Source of the DNA: UBA4416 sp040389965 | GTDB taxonomy: Bacteria > Bacteroidota > Bacteroidia > B-17B0 > Aurantibacillaceae | DNA: 64,000 nt | Direction of reading: 5' to 3' | NCBI GenBank assembly: GCA_040389965.1 | Contig: JAZJZF010000013.1 | Location: 9,606-73,605 of the forward strand | Part shown: in pieces, positions 26,747 through 35,386 of the stretch | How the letters are laid out: every line of letters starts with the position of its first letter | Position numbering within the stretch: position 1 is the stretch's first letter | The notes under the pieces: generated by a model | The model's database searches: none | Seen by the model: the letters and a program-made list of their open reading frames with translations, nothing else | Told to the model about the DNA's origin: nothing | Position numbers and translations under genes: made by a program

Positions 26747-27823
26747 TTAATTACTTAATCCTCCTTCTTTCAGTCTTTCTGCATTTTCTGCAAACTGCAG
26801 GGCATCGATCATTTGCTGAATGTAGCCGTTCATGAAATCCGTTAAGTTATATAGCGTCATGTTAATACGGTGGTCAGTAATACGGTTTTGCGGGTAATTG
26901 TAGGTACGAATTTTCTCTGACCTGTCACCTGTACTTACCATACTTTTACGACGGCCTGTGGTTTCTGCCAATCGTTTTTGAAACTCCAGGTCATATAATT
27001 TTGTACGTAACATTTCCATTGCTTTTTCACGATTCCCTAACTGGTTACGCTGTGTTTGGCAGGTAACCACAATCCCTGAAGGTTTGTGTGTTAAAATTAC
27101 TTTCGATTCTACTTTATTTACGTTCTGCCCTCCTGCTCCACCGCTTCGTGCTGTGGCCATTTCAATATCAGCCGGCTTAATTTCAATATCCCATTCTTCA
27201 GCTTCAGGCAAAACCACTACGGTTGCTGCCGATGTATGCACACGACCTGCTGCTTCAGTCGACGGAACACGTTGTACACGATGTACACCACTTTCGAACT
27301 TCATAGTTCCAAAAGCATTATTGCCTTTTATACTAAAGCTAATCTCTTTGTAACCACCCATAGAGCCCGGGCTTTCGTCAATAACTTCTAACTGGTAACC
27401 TTTAATTTCGCAGTAACGACGGTACATATCAAACAAATCGCCTGCAAAAAGAGCGGCCTCATCTCCACCTGTACCACCACGTAATTCCATTGTGCAGTTT
27501 TTGGCATCTTCCGGATCTTTCGGTATCAGTAACATACGGATCTCATCGGCCAGTTTTTCTTCTGCAATACGGTTCTCTTCCAGTTCGGCTTTAGCCATGT
27601 CTAAAAAGTCTTTGTCCTTTTCAGTAGCCAAAACTTCTTTAGCGCCATTAATATTGTCTGTAATCTGTTTGTATTTGTAATAGGCTTCTACAATAGGCTC
27701 AAGGTTCCTATATTCAATATTCAATTTTTTAAAAAGTCGCATATCTGCAATCACTGTAGGATCACCCAACTTCGCTTCCACATCCGTATAGCGTCTTTTT
27801 ATCTCTTCTAATTTCTCTAACAT
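26747..27823 (-). CDS. prfA: Peptide chain release factor 1
   Basis: 358 residues, full length. RF1 ends translation at UAA and UAG. The codon-recognition motif appears as PST at 187-189 (PxT type of RF1), and the peptidyl-hydrolysis motif GGQ at 231-233 within RSGGAGGQNVNKVESKV. The N-terminal helical hairpin and the GGTGGDEAALFAGDLFDMY segment are standard. A TATCTTCG -7-like box lies at 27852-27845 on the minus strand, 21 bases before the ATG. Confidence 0.97.
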   Translation of the reverse strand: MLEKLEEIKRRYTDVEAKLGDPTVIADMRLFKKLNIEYRNLEPIVEAYYKYKQITDNINGAKEVLATEKDKDFLDMAKAELEENRIAEEKLADEIRMLLIPKDPEDAKNCTMELRGGTGGDEAALFAGDLFDMYRRYCEIKGYQLEVIDESPGSMGGYKEISFSIKGNNAFGTMKFESGVHRVQRVPSTEAAGRVHTSAATVVVLPEAEEWDIEIKPADIEMATARSGGAGGQNVNKVESKVILTHKPSGIVVTCQTQRNQLGNREKAMEMLRTKLYDLEFQKRLAETTGRRKSMVSTGDRSEKIRTYNYPQNRITDHRINMTLYNLTDFMNGYIQQMIDALQFAENAERLKEGGLSN

Positions 27824-28007
27824 AATTTTTTCTCTAACAATTCGCGAAGATACTAATTATACAATAATTAATCTACTCCCAAAAAGGCAATAATTAACAA
27901 ACTAAGAATAAAGCCTTTTACTAAATTAATAGGCAATTTAACAGCTTACATAACCCAATATTGAATAGTTTATCTTATTTTTGAACATAAATCAATAACT
28001 CTTTTAT

Positions 28008-30491
28008 ATGAAGAAATTTTTACTTTTAATTTCATTACTCTATTTGTATCAGGCTAAATCACAGGATTTTAATGGATTTAATCAAAGTAACTATGCAGGT
28101 GTTACAGGTGTATATCAACAACCTGCCAGTATTGTAGACAGCCGTATGAAATTCGATATGAATTTAATAGGGGTTAATATTGGTGCCTATAATAATTACA
28201 TTGGTATAAAACGCGAAGCTCTTAAAAAACAAGGTTCATGGTCAGATCCTAAATTTCCGGCCTTTGACGATCCTGATTTTCAGACAAAATACCTGGAAGC
28301 AACCAATAATGGGAAAAACAAAGCATTGGCCATAAACAACCGTATTGCCATGCCATCGTTTATGATAAGCTTAAACCGTAAAAATGCCATTGCATTAACC
28401 TGGAATATAAGGAATTATGTAAATATTGATGGTGTGTCGCAAGACCTTGCCACGCTTGCTTATAACGAGTTTCAGTACCCAAGTTTATTTGTTCAAAAAC
28501 TACAGAATAAAAACCTGAGCGTGCAGGAAATGAGCTGGGCAGAATACGGTTTAACCTTTGCCCATGTATTTAAAGATGATAACGAGCATTATTTTAAAGG
28601 CGGCGTTACCGTTAAATTGTTGAGAGGAATTCAATCGGCTTATATGTTTGTAAAAGACCTTAACTACCAATTGGATACTAAGGATACCCTTTCTCTTTTT
28701 CAATCACATGTTAATTACGGTCACTCCGATAATTTTGAGTTTGGAAACGCTTCTTTAAATGGTGGCTCTTCGGCCTATTCATTTGATTACTCGCAGTCGT
28801 ACCCGGGCTTTGGCTTTGATGTGGGATTTGTTTACGAATGGAGGCCTCATTACAATTCCTTTGAATATGGCAAAGAAAAAGAACGTCAGAACTGGTTAGA
28901 GGACAAAAGTAAAAATAAATATAAATTAAAAATTGGCGTATCGGCCACTGACATTGGCTCTATTAAATTTAAAAAAGGAAGTGTAAGTAACGATTTTATT
29001 GCGAATGTGAATTACTGGAATCTAAAACCCATTAATCCTAAAACGGTTGGAGAGCTGGATGATACGCTGGCCGCTCGTTTTGGAAGCGCAGGTGGTAGTA
29101 AGACTTATAGAATGAATCTGCCAACGGCTTTCAGCGCACAAATCGATTATAATATTTACAAAAACTTTTATGTGAACTTAACGCCATACATTGCCATGCA
29201 GTTTAAAAAGAACGATACCAAAGTGCATGACTGGTCTTCTATTACCTTAACACCCCGTTGGGATCATAAATGGTTTGGAGCGTTTATTCCTATTCAATAC
29301 AGTTTCCTGAGCGGGCCAAGAGTTGGTTTGGCTGCGCGTTTAGGGCCCTTAATTATAGGTACTACAAACCTTACACCGCTTATTTCAAAAAAGGCTATCA
29401 ATGGCGGAGATATGTATGTGATGTTAAAAATTCCTATCCCTTACGGAAAAGTAAAAGACAGGGATAAAGATGGCATTGTTAACAAAAAAGATAAATGCCC
29501 TGATGTATTTGGTGTACTTGAGTTTAATGGTTGTCCTGATAAAGATGGAGATCATATTCAGGATAGCGAAGATAAATGTCCTGATATCCCGGGATTGGCT
29601 TCTGCACAGGGTTGTCCTGACAGAGACGGTGATGGCATTTCGGATATGGATGACAGATGTCCTGATGAAAAAGGACCAGCAGAATACAATGGTTGCCCGG
29701 ATAGAGATGGAGATACTGTAGTTGATAAAGATGATATTTGCCCTGATGTACCGGGATTAGTGGCCTTGGCAGGCTGTCCTGATAAAGATGGTGATGGTAT
29801 TGCTGATATTGATGATGAGTGTCCGGATATTGCAGGCTTAAAAGAATTTTTAGGTTGTCCTGATAAAGACGGAGATCAGACTCCTGATAAATACGATTTA
29901 TGTCCGGATGTCCCTGGACCTAAATCAGCTAAAGGCTGTCCTGATAAAGATGGTGATACCGTGTTGGATAAAGATGATAGCTGCCCGGATGTTGCCGGAG
30001 CAGTTGATAATAAAGGATGCCCTTGGCCGGATACTGATAAGGATGGTGTTGATGACCGAAATGATGCCTGCCCTACTACACCGGGTTTAAAAGAGCTTAA
30101 AGGTTGCCCTCCTGCTCCTGTATTAAAAGTAGAAGAGCAAAAAATATTAGAGCAGGCTTTCTCGAGTTTAGAATTTGCAACCGGAAAAGATATCATTAAG
30201 AAAACTTCTTATGCGTCGTTAAACAGCCTGGCCGGCTTAATGAAACAGCATCCAACCGATTGGCTTTTAAAATTATCAGGCCATACCGATAATCAGGGTA
30301 ATGCCGCTAAAAACATGTTGTTATCACAAAAACGTGCTAACGCGGTTAAAAAATACCTGGTAAGCAAAGGTGTAAAAGCTGATAAAGTTACTACTGAGTG
30401 GTTCGGTCAAACAGTGCCAATTGCTGATAACACAACCGAAGCCGGCCGTCAGAAAAACCGCCGTGTAGAGATGAAAGTATTATTTAAGTAA
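28008..30491 (+). CDS. Outer-membrane barrel (DUF5723) with eight thrombospondin type 3 repeats and OmpA domain
   Basis: 827 residues. Signal peptide (MKKFLLLISLLYLYQAKSQ), then a DUF5723-like beta-barrel to about residue 480, starting FNGFNQSNYAGVTGVYQQPAS. Residues about 484-700 hold eight calcium-binding TSP type 3 units of the form DKDGDGI.D..D.CPD..G....GC. The C-terminal 120 residues are an OmpA-like peptidoglycan-binding domain (KLSGHTDNQGN ... LSQKRANAVKKYL ... NRRVEMKV). It links the outer membrane to the cell wall. It is divergent from prfA and is followed by a strong terminator. Confidence 0.9.
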   Translation: MKKFLLLISLLYLYQAKSQDFNGFNQSNYAGVTGVYQQPASIVDSRMKFDMNLIGVNIGAYNNYIGIKREALKKQGSWSDPKFPAFDDPDFQTKYLEATNNGKNKALAINNRIAMPSFMISLNRKNAIALTWNIRNYVNIDGVSQDLATLAYNEFQYPSLFVQKLQNKNLSVQEMSWAEYGLTFAHVFKDDNEHYFKGGVTVKLLRGIQSAYMFVKDLNYQLDTKDTLSLFQSHVNYGHSDNFEFGNASLNGGSSAYSFDYSQSYPGFGFDVGFVYEWRPHYNSFEYGKEKERQNWLEDKSKNKYKLKIGVSATDIGSIKFKKGSVSNDFIANVNYWNLKPINPKTVGELDDTLAARFGSAGGSKTYRMNLPTAFSAQIDYNIYKNFYVNLTPYIAMQFKKNDTKVHDWSSITLTPRWDHKWFGAFIPIQYSFLSGPRVGLAARLGPLIIGTTNLTPLISKKAINGGDMYVMLKIPIPYGKVKDRDKDGIVNKKDKCPDVFGVLEFNGCPDKDGDHIQDSEDKCPDIPGLASAQGCPDRDGDGISDMDDRCPDEKGPAEYNGCPDRDGDTVVDKDDICPDVPGLVALAGCPDKDGDGIADIDDECPDIAGLKEFLGCPDKDGDQTPDKYDLCPDVPGPKSAKGCPDKDGDTVLDKDDSCPDVAGAVDNKGCPWPDTDKDGVDDRNDACPTTPGLKELKGCPPAPVLKVEEQKILEQAFSSLEFATGKDIIKKTSYASLNSLAGLMKQHPTDWLLKLSGHTDNQGNAAKNMLLSQKRANAVKKYLVSKGVKADKVTTEWFGQTVPIADNTTEAGRQKNRRVEMKVLFK

Positions 30492-30508
30492 TAAAAATAC
30501 TAAATTTT

Positions 30509-30543
30509 AAAAAGCCCGTTACAATGTTTGTGGCGGGCTTTTT
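30509..30543 (+). terminator. Intrinsic terminator after the OmpA-domain gene
   Basis: AAAAAGCCCG (30509-30518) pairs perfectly with CGGGCTTTTT (30534-30543). Confidence 0.87.
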
Positions 30544-30563
30544 CTGCAGTATAACATATGCTT

Positions 30564-30592
30564 CGTCATGCTGAACTTGATCCGGTATGACG
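30564..30592. repeat. REP-like intergenic palindrome
   Basis: CGTCATGC (30564-30571) pairs with GTATGACG (30585-30592) with one wobble pair; the loop contains TGAACTTGATCC. The wording (GTCATGCTGAACTTG) resembles intergenic repeats I have seen in several bacterial genomes. Only one copy was noticed in this window. Confidence 0.4.
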
Positions 30593-30710
30593 ACTAAATG
30601 GTTTCTTCCGATTAATTGCTATTGTCAATAACTCTTTAACGTTTTATAGGTCATTTTTTTAACATCTTATTAAAAAATACTTTAAGTTTACAGGCTTATT
30701 TTTTTGAACC

Positions 30711-32216
30711 TTGGAAACCGAAGATAATATCATTACGCGTCAGTTATATCCATACCAGGATGAAGCTGTAAATACTATATTCAATAAGTTAAAAGAGGCT
30801 AAACCTAACGAGAATATATTATTCCAATTGCCTACAGGCGGCGGTAAAACCATTATATTTTCGGAAATAGCAAAACGTTACATCAACCATTTCAATCGTA
30901 AAGTGCTTATTTTAACGCACCGTATTGAGTTGAGTAAACAAACATCGGCAGTATTGGCCAGCATTGGAATTAAGAACAAGGTTATTAATTCTGAAGTAAA
31001 AGACCTTCCACAGCAAAGTGAATTTCAAAGCTTTACAGCCCTTGTAGAAACGCTCAATAACCGTTTGCAGGAAGATGACCAGTTTTTGGAAGACATTGGA
31101 TTGGTAATTGTGGATGAGGCGCATTATAATTCTTTCCGTAAGATCTTTCATTATTTTGAAAACGTCAATATTTTAGGAGTTACCGCAACGCCTTTAAGTA
31201 GTAATAAAAAATTACCTCTCTATCAAACCTATAAAGAAATTATTGTAGGCGAAAGTATCCCTTCCTTAATAGAACAAGGTTATTTAGCAGAAGGTGTTAC
31301 TCATTCCAATGATGTAAATTTAAGTGGATTAAGAGTGGGTAACAATGGTGAATTTACAACAGGTTCGCATGAAATGCTTTATACCCAAGCACTCATGCAG
31401 GGTAAGCTACTGGATGCTTACGAAGAAATTGGTAAAGGAACTAAAACACTTATTTTTAATGCCGGAATTTTAACCAGTATAGCCGTTTACAATATGTTTA
31501 AGGCAAAAGGCTATCCTGTAAAATATTTAGACAGTACATTCAGTGATCGCGACAGGGCCGAAACCCTTGATTGGTTTAAGCATACAAAAGACGGCATTTT
31601 AAGTTCGGTAAGTATTTTAACTACCGGTTTTGATGAGCCCGAAGTAGAGACCATTATTTTAAACAGGGCTACCAAATCGCTCACACTTTATCACCAAATG
31701 ATTGGTCGTGGCTCAAGGGTATTGCCACACAAGAAAAAATTTAATATTGTAGATCTTGGAAATAACTCCCGCAGGTTCAATCTCTGGCAGTTTCCTATAG
31801 ACTGGAAACATGTATTTGTTGCGCCGCATTTATACCTTGAGCAACGTTACAAAGATGAGTGGGATTATGAGTTAGAGAACGATTACGAATTACCGGAAGA
31901 CATTAAATCACGATTCCTGAATTCATCGGCCGAAGCATTTATTGTGCGTGAAAGATACCTGCAATGCTTGCGTAAGGGATTAAAACCTCAAACGGTACTC
32001 GATCAGTCGCTCGACGATCACTTTGGCCGTATTAAAGATAATGCCGCCGATTTTGATGAGGCATTTGAATTATTTGAGCTATTGAGCGAAGAGGTAAAAT
32101 ACCGTGTGAAACAGTTTGCCAAATGCATTAACGCTACCAATAACTACACCGATTATCAGACCCAAACTTACAGCAGTAAACTCCGCCGTAGGCTTATTGG
32201 TTGGTTTGTGGAATAG
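30711..32216 (+). CDS. Superfamily 2 DEAD/DEAH-box helicase
   Basis: 501 residues. Walker A PTGGGKT at 41-47, DEAH box at 135-138, motif III GVTATPLSS and motif VI QMIGRGSRVLP are all present, so the ATPase should be active. The body resembles the SSL2/RadD-like helicases, with a C-terminal extension of about 130 residues. The start is TTG at 30711: an in-frame stop (TGA at 30705-30707) lies just upstream, and no ATG occurs before the Q-motif-like YPYQDEAV segment. It stands alone; its stop is directly next to the -33 element of the MbnP-like operon. Confidence 0.85.
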   Translation: METEDNIITRQLYPYQDEAVNTIFNKLKEAKPNENILFQLPTGGGKTIIFSEIAKRYINHFNRKVLILTHRIELSKQTSAVLASIGIKNKVINSEVKDLPQQSEFQSFTALVETLNNRLQEDDQFLEDIGLVIVDEAHYNSFRKIFHYFENVNILGVTATPLSSNKKLPLYQTYKEIIVGESIPSLIEQGYLAEGVTHSNDVNLSGLRVGNNGEFTTGSHEMLYTQALMQGKLLDAYEEIGKGTKTLIFNAGILTSIAVYNMFKAKGYPVKYLDSTFSDRDRAETLDWFKHTKDGILSSVSILTTGFDEPEVETIILNRATKSLTLYHQMIGRGSRVLPHKKKFNIVDLGNNSRRFNLWQFPIDWKHVFVAPHLYLEQRYKDEWDYELENDYELPEDIKSRFLNSSAEAFIVRERYLQCLRKGLKPQTVLDQSLDDHFGRIKDNAADFDEAFELFELLSEEVKYRVKQFAKCINATNNYTDYQTQTYSSKLRRRLIGWFVE

Positions 32217-32247
32217 TTTGCAATTACAGCCAAAATTATTAGCTTTG
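32217..32247 (+). promoter_or_regulatory. Bacteroidota-type promoter of the MbnP/MbnH-like operon
   Basis: TTTG (32217-32220), 19 bases, then TAGCTTTG (32240-32247): a full match to TTTG-N19-TAnnTTTG, ending 15 bases before the ATG at 32263. The best promoter match in the window. Confidence 0.7.
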
Positions 32248-32262
32248 TAAGAAAGCTTTCTC

Positions 32263-33045
32263 ATGCGTTTCTCATTCCTTTTTATAGCAATAGGTGTTGT
32301 GCTTTTTTCATGTAAAAAAACCACCGTTACACCTCCCGAAGAAATGCCTCCTTTAAACGGAACTCCAACTTCAAATGCATCGTTACGTTTAAACCTGGCT
32401 CATATTGCAAACAATAGCCCATTAGCTCTGGGAACCACAACATACACAACCAGCAATAATGATACTTTCTCTGTAAAATTATTTAAATACTATCTTAGCA
32501 ATGTCAGTTTAAAAAACCAGGCAGGACAAACCATAACGGTTCCCGGTTCTTATTTTCTGGTTGATGAAGCCGACCCTCTGAGTAAAATTATAAACCTGCA
32601 AAATATTCCTTCTGATGATTATACGTCGATAAGTTTTATGATTGGTGTAGATTCTGCACGTAATGTTTCAGGAGCACAAACAGGGGCCTTAGATCCTTCC
32701 AACGGCATGTTCTGGAGCTGGACTACCGGTTATATTATGGCTAAAGTAGAAGGTAGTTCTCCTCAATCGGGCAGTGGCCTTAAAGACCTTGTTTTTCACA
32801 TAGGTGGTTTTTCGGGTGCTAATAAAGGCATCAGAACAGTTACCTTAAATTTGCCTATAAATGCGCATGTACATGCCGAGCACCAAACACAGGTCAATAT
32901 ATCTGCCGATGTAGCAAAATGGTTCTCAGGAGTCAATACTGTTGATTTTTCTCTTACTTACGACATTACGATTGTTAATTCGAGATCAAAAAGTATTGCT
33001 GATAATTATGTAAATATGTTTACTGTTACTTCTGTAGTTAATTGA
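32263..33045 (+). CDS. MbnP-like copper-binding lipoprotein
   Basis: 260 residues; lipobox FSC with Cys17, mature end CKKTT. The pattern LRLNLAHIANNSPLALG ... FKYYLSNVSLKN ... PSDDYTSISFMIGVDSARN ... GMFWSWTTGYIMAKVEG is that of the MbnP family. In characterised MbnP a tryptophan is oxidised to kynurenine by MbnH and helps form a copper site; W151 and W153 in the WSW motif, with H179, H202, H204 and H207, are candidate residues here. It shares one base with the MbnH-like gene (TGATG), so the two are coupled. It is a lipoprotein in the periplasm or outer membrane. Confidence 0.82.
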   Translation: MRFSFLFIAIGVVLFSCKKTTVTPPEEMPPLNGTPTSNASLRLNLAHIANNSPLALGTTTYTTSNNDTFSVKLFKYYLSNVSLKNQAGQTITVPGSYFLVDEADPLSKIINLQNIPSDDYTSISFMIGVDSARNVSGAQTGALDPSNGMFWSWTTGYIMAKVEGSSPQSGSGLKDLVFHIGGFSGANKGIRTVTLNLPINAHVHAEHQTQVNISADVAKWFSGVNTVDFSLTYDITIVNSRSKSIADNYVNMFTVTSVVN

Positions 33046-34076
33046 TGAAAAAAATTGCCTTCATACTATTATCAGCACTTACACTTGTATCCTGTTCTGT
33101 TGACCCCGAAATTAAGCCTGTTTTGCCCTCATCCGGAGTAAAAGAAATAATTCCCGAAGGCTGGCCTGAGCCCTATTATCGTTTTACAGACAACGCCATT
33201 ACACCCGAAAAATTCACTTTAGGAAGGGCTTTGTTTTACGAACCCATGTTTTCACTGGATAATACCATTTCCTGTGGCTCATGCCATCAACAATTTGCTG
33301 CTTTTGCCCATAGTGCGCATCAGTTTAGTCATGGCATAAACGGTTTACTTGGCAAACGCAATGCCCCTGCCCTGCAAAACCTTACCTGGAACACCAGTTT
33401 TATGCACGATGGTGGCGTTAATAATATTGAAGTGTTTCCGCCCGCCCCTATTACCAACCCGATAGAAATGGACGAAACGTTGCCGGGAGTGGTTCAGAAA
33501 ATAGCAGCCAGCGCAAAATACAAAGACCTTTTCAGAAAAGCGTATGGCGATGATACGGTTACCACACAACGCATGTTTAAAGCCATTGCCCAGTTTATGG
33601 GAACCATGTATTCATACAGTAGTAAGTATGATAAAGTAAAAAATCATACGGCTGAATTTACAGCCCAGGAACAAAGTGGTTATACTATTTTTGTACAAAA
33701 ATGTGCTTCCTGCCATAAAGAACCTCTATTTACAGATTATCAGTTCAGAAATAACGGTTTAAGTGTAAATGTGAATATTAATGACAGCGGAAGGGCTCAT
33801 ATTACCGGAAACCCTGCCGATCGGTACAAATTTAAGACACCGAGCCTCCGTAATATAGAAGTTTCTGGGCCTTATATGCATGATGGTCGCTACATGACAC
33901 TTAGCGACTGTCTTGACCATTATACCTCCAGTATTGTTAACGGTCCAACACTTGATCCCTTATTAAATGGTGGAATTTCTTTAAATACTCAGGAAAAAAG
34001 TGATATTATTGCATTTCTAAAGACATTAACAGATCATGAGTTCCTGTCAGACAAACGTTACGCGGAAAGTAATTAA
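33045..34076 (+). CDS. MbnH/MauG-like diheme cytochrome c (lipoprotein)
   Basis: 343 residues from the ATG at 33045; a TTG one codon earlier overlaps the upstream stop and is not preferred. Lipobox LVSC with Cys17. Two heme c motifs are seen, CGSCH at 77-81 and CASCH at 220-224, with the family segments FTLGRALFYEPMFS, KRNAPALQN and KTPSLRNIEVSGPYMHDGRY. MauG/MbnH/BCCP proteins use hydrogen peroxide to reach a bis-Fe(IV) state; the coupling to the MbnP-like gene argues for MbnH-type oxidation of its tryptophan. The alternative is an ordinary cytochrome c peroxidase. Confidence 0.88.
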   Translation: MKKIAFILLSALTLVSCSVDPEIKPVLPSSGVKEIIPEGWPEPYYRFTDNAITPEKFTLGRALFYEPMFSLDNTISCGSCHQQFAAFAHSAHQFSHGINGLLGKRNAPALQNLTWNTSFMHDGGVNNIEVFPPAPITNPIEMDETLPGVVQKIAASAKYKDLFRKAYGDDTVTTQRMFKAIAQFMGTMYSYSSKYDKVKNHTAEFTAQEQSGYTIFVQKCASCHKEPLFTDYQFRNNGLSVNVNINDSGRAHITGNPADRYKFKTPSLRNIEVSGPYMHDGRYMTLSDCLDHYTSSIVNGPTLDPLLNGGISLNTQEKSDIIAFLKTLTDHEFLSDKRYAESN

Positions 34077-34094
34077 TTTATAAAAAATACAACC

Positions 34095-34472
34095 ATGAAA
34101 ACACTTATTAAATTATCGCTGATTGTTGTGTTAGCTCTTGGCTTCACAGCTTGTAAAAAAAATCAAACCGGTGGAAAAGCTTCTGTAAAAGGAGTTGTAG
34201 CACATCATGGTAAGGCAATTCCGGCAGCATTTGTTTATATAAAATTTAATACAACCGAGTTTCCGGGCGAAGATTACAAACTTTACGATACCTATGTAAA
34301 ATCAGATGCCAATGGAAATTATGTTATTCCATTATACAAAGGCAGCTATTATTTATATGCAATGGGTTATGATGAGGCTATTCCTCCTCCGTTTATTGTA
34401 AAAGGCGGTTTATCCTTTTCTATCAGGAACAAGGAAAATTTAACGCTGGACATAGCTGTTAGTGAAGAATAA
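34095..34472 (+). CDS. Small lipoprotein with carboxypeptidase-regulatory-like domain
   Basis: 125 residues; lipobox FTAC, mature end CKKNQ. The rest is one Ig-like carboxypeptidase-regulatory domain: KASVKGVVAHHGKAIPAAFV, then SDANGNYVIPLYKGSYYLYA. It follows the MbnH-like gene by 18 bases on the same strand and is likely the third gene of that operon. A His-His pair in the first strand (VVAHHGK) could bind metal, but this is only a suggestion. Confidence 0.7.
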   Translation: MKTLIKLSLIVVLALGFTACKKNQTGGKASVKGVVAHHGKAIPAAFVYIKFNTTEFPGEDYKLYDTYVKSDANGNYVIPLYKGSYYLYAMGYDEAIPPPFIVKGGLSFSIRNKENLTLDIAVSEE

Positions 34473-34561
34473 TTTTAAACAATTAGCTGTCAATTCATTA
34501 TATATTTTAATAACAAAAGAATTTTATTTATCTTCGCAACTCAAAAAAATTTAAATTAACC

Positions 34562-35323
34562 ATGTCAGAGGAAACACTACAAAAAGCACAAGAAGAAATT
34601 GTTGAACCGGTTGCGGAGAAAAAAGCGAAGAAATCGTCTTCAGGTAAAAATTTAGATTTAGCAGGATTAGAGTTCTTTTACGAAAAAAACAAAAAAGCCA
34701 TTACTTACGGTGGAGGTGCTTTATTGGCTATAGTTGCTATATTCTCTTTTTATAAATTTTACTGGTTACCGGGTCAGGAGAAAGAAGCAAGTAATGAATT
34801 ATACATTGCTCAGTCTTATTTTGAGAAAGACAGTTTTAACATTGCCTTAAATGGTAATGTGAACGTACAAACAGGTAACGGTCAGGTTACCATGGTTGGT
34901 TTCAAAGATTTGGCAGACAATTATTCTTCTACTAAGGTTGGTAATTTATCAAATTATTACGCGGGAATTTGCTTATTAAGAACCGGTAAATTTGAAGAAG
35001 CAATCGAATACCTTGAAAAATTTGATGGTAATGACGAAATGCTTGCTCCTGTTGCTACCGGTGCTATTGGCGATGCGTATATGGAATTGAATAATGTTGA
35101 TGAAGCTACTAAATTCTATTTAAAAGCAGCTGAAAAATCAACCAATGCCTTTACTACTCCTATGTTCCTGAAAAAAGCAGGTTTTGCTTACGAGCAAAAA
35201 GCAAATTATACGGAAGCTTTGGCAACCTATGAGCGTTTAAAAAATGAATATTCTCAAAGTACGGAAGCCCGTGATGTAGAAAAATACATTGCAAGGGTTA
35301 AACAACTTGGAAACATACAATAA
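34562..35323 (+). CDS. Membrane-anchored tetratricopeptide repeat protein
   Basis: 253 residues. A charged N-terminus (about 45 residues, rich in Glu and Lys) is followed by one membrane segment (AITYGGGALLAIVAIFSFYKF, about 46-66), then a periplasmic domain of TPR helices (YYAGICLLRTGKFEEAIEYL, IGDAYMELNNVDEATKFYL, AGFAYEQKANYTEALATYE). This layout resembles YfgM. Its own terminator (35344-35369) separates it from ribH. Function is unknown beyond protein-protein contact. Confidence 0.8.
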   Translation: MSEETLQKAQEEIVEPVAEKKAKKSSSGKNLDLAGLEFFYEKNKKAITYGGGALLAIVAIFSFYKFYWLPGQEKEASNELYIAQSYFEKDSFNIALNGNVNVQTGNGQVTMVGFKDLADNYSSTKVGNLSNYYAGICLLRTGKFEEAIEYLEKFDGNDEMLAPVATGAIGDAYMELNNVDEATKFYLKAAEKSTNAFTTPMFLKKAGFAYEQKANYTEALATYERLKNEYSQSTEARDVEKYIARVKQLGNIQ

Positions 35324-35343
35324 ACTCAATAACAAGTAATTAG

Positions 35344-35369
35344 AAAGGTGATGAGAGTCACCTTTTTTT
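35344..35369 (+). terminator. Intrinsic terminator between the TPR gene and ribH
   Basis: AAAGGTGA (35344-35351) pairs with TCACCTTT (35358-35365), and the T run continues to 35369. An ATG in frame with ribH lies at 35348 inside this hairpin and is therefore not a start. Confidence 0.75.
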
Positions 35370-35386
35370 ATTTAAAAGAACCGATC

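Noticed and set aside
33042..33044. TTG start for the diheme protein
   Set aside because: The ATG in the next codon gives the usual TGATG coupling.
32263..34472. Methanobactin operon
   Set aside because: No precursor peptide or MbnB/MbnC-like gene is seen; only the MbnP/MbnH-like pair is present.
35348..35386. Upstream ATG for ribH
   Set aside because: It lies inside a terminator hairpin, and family alignment starts after 35387.
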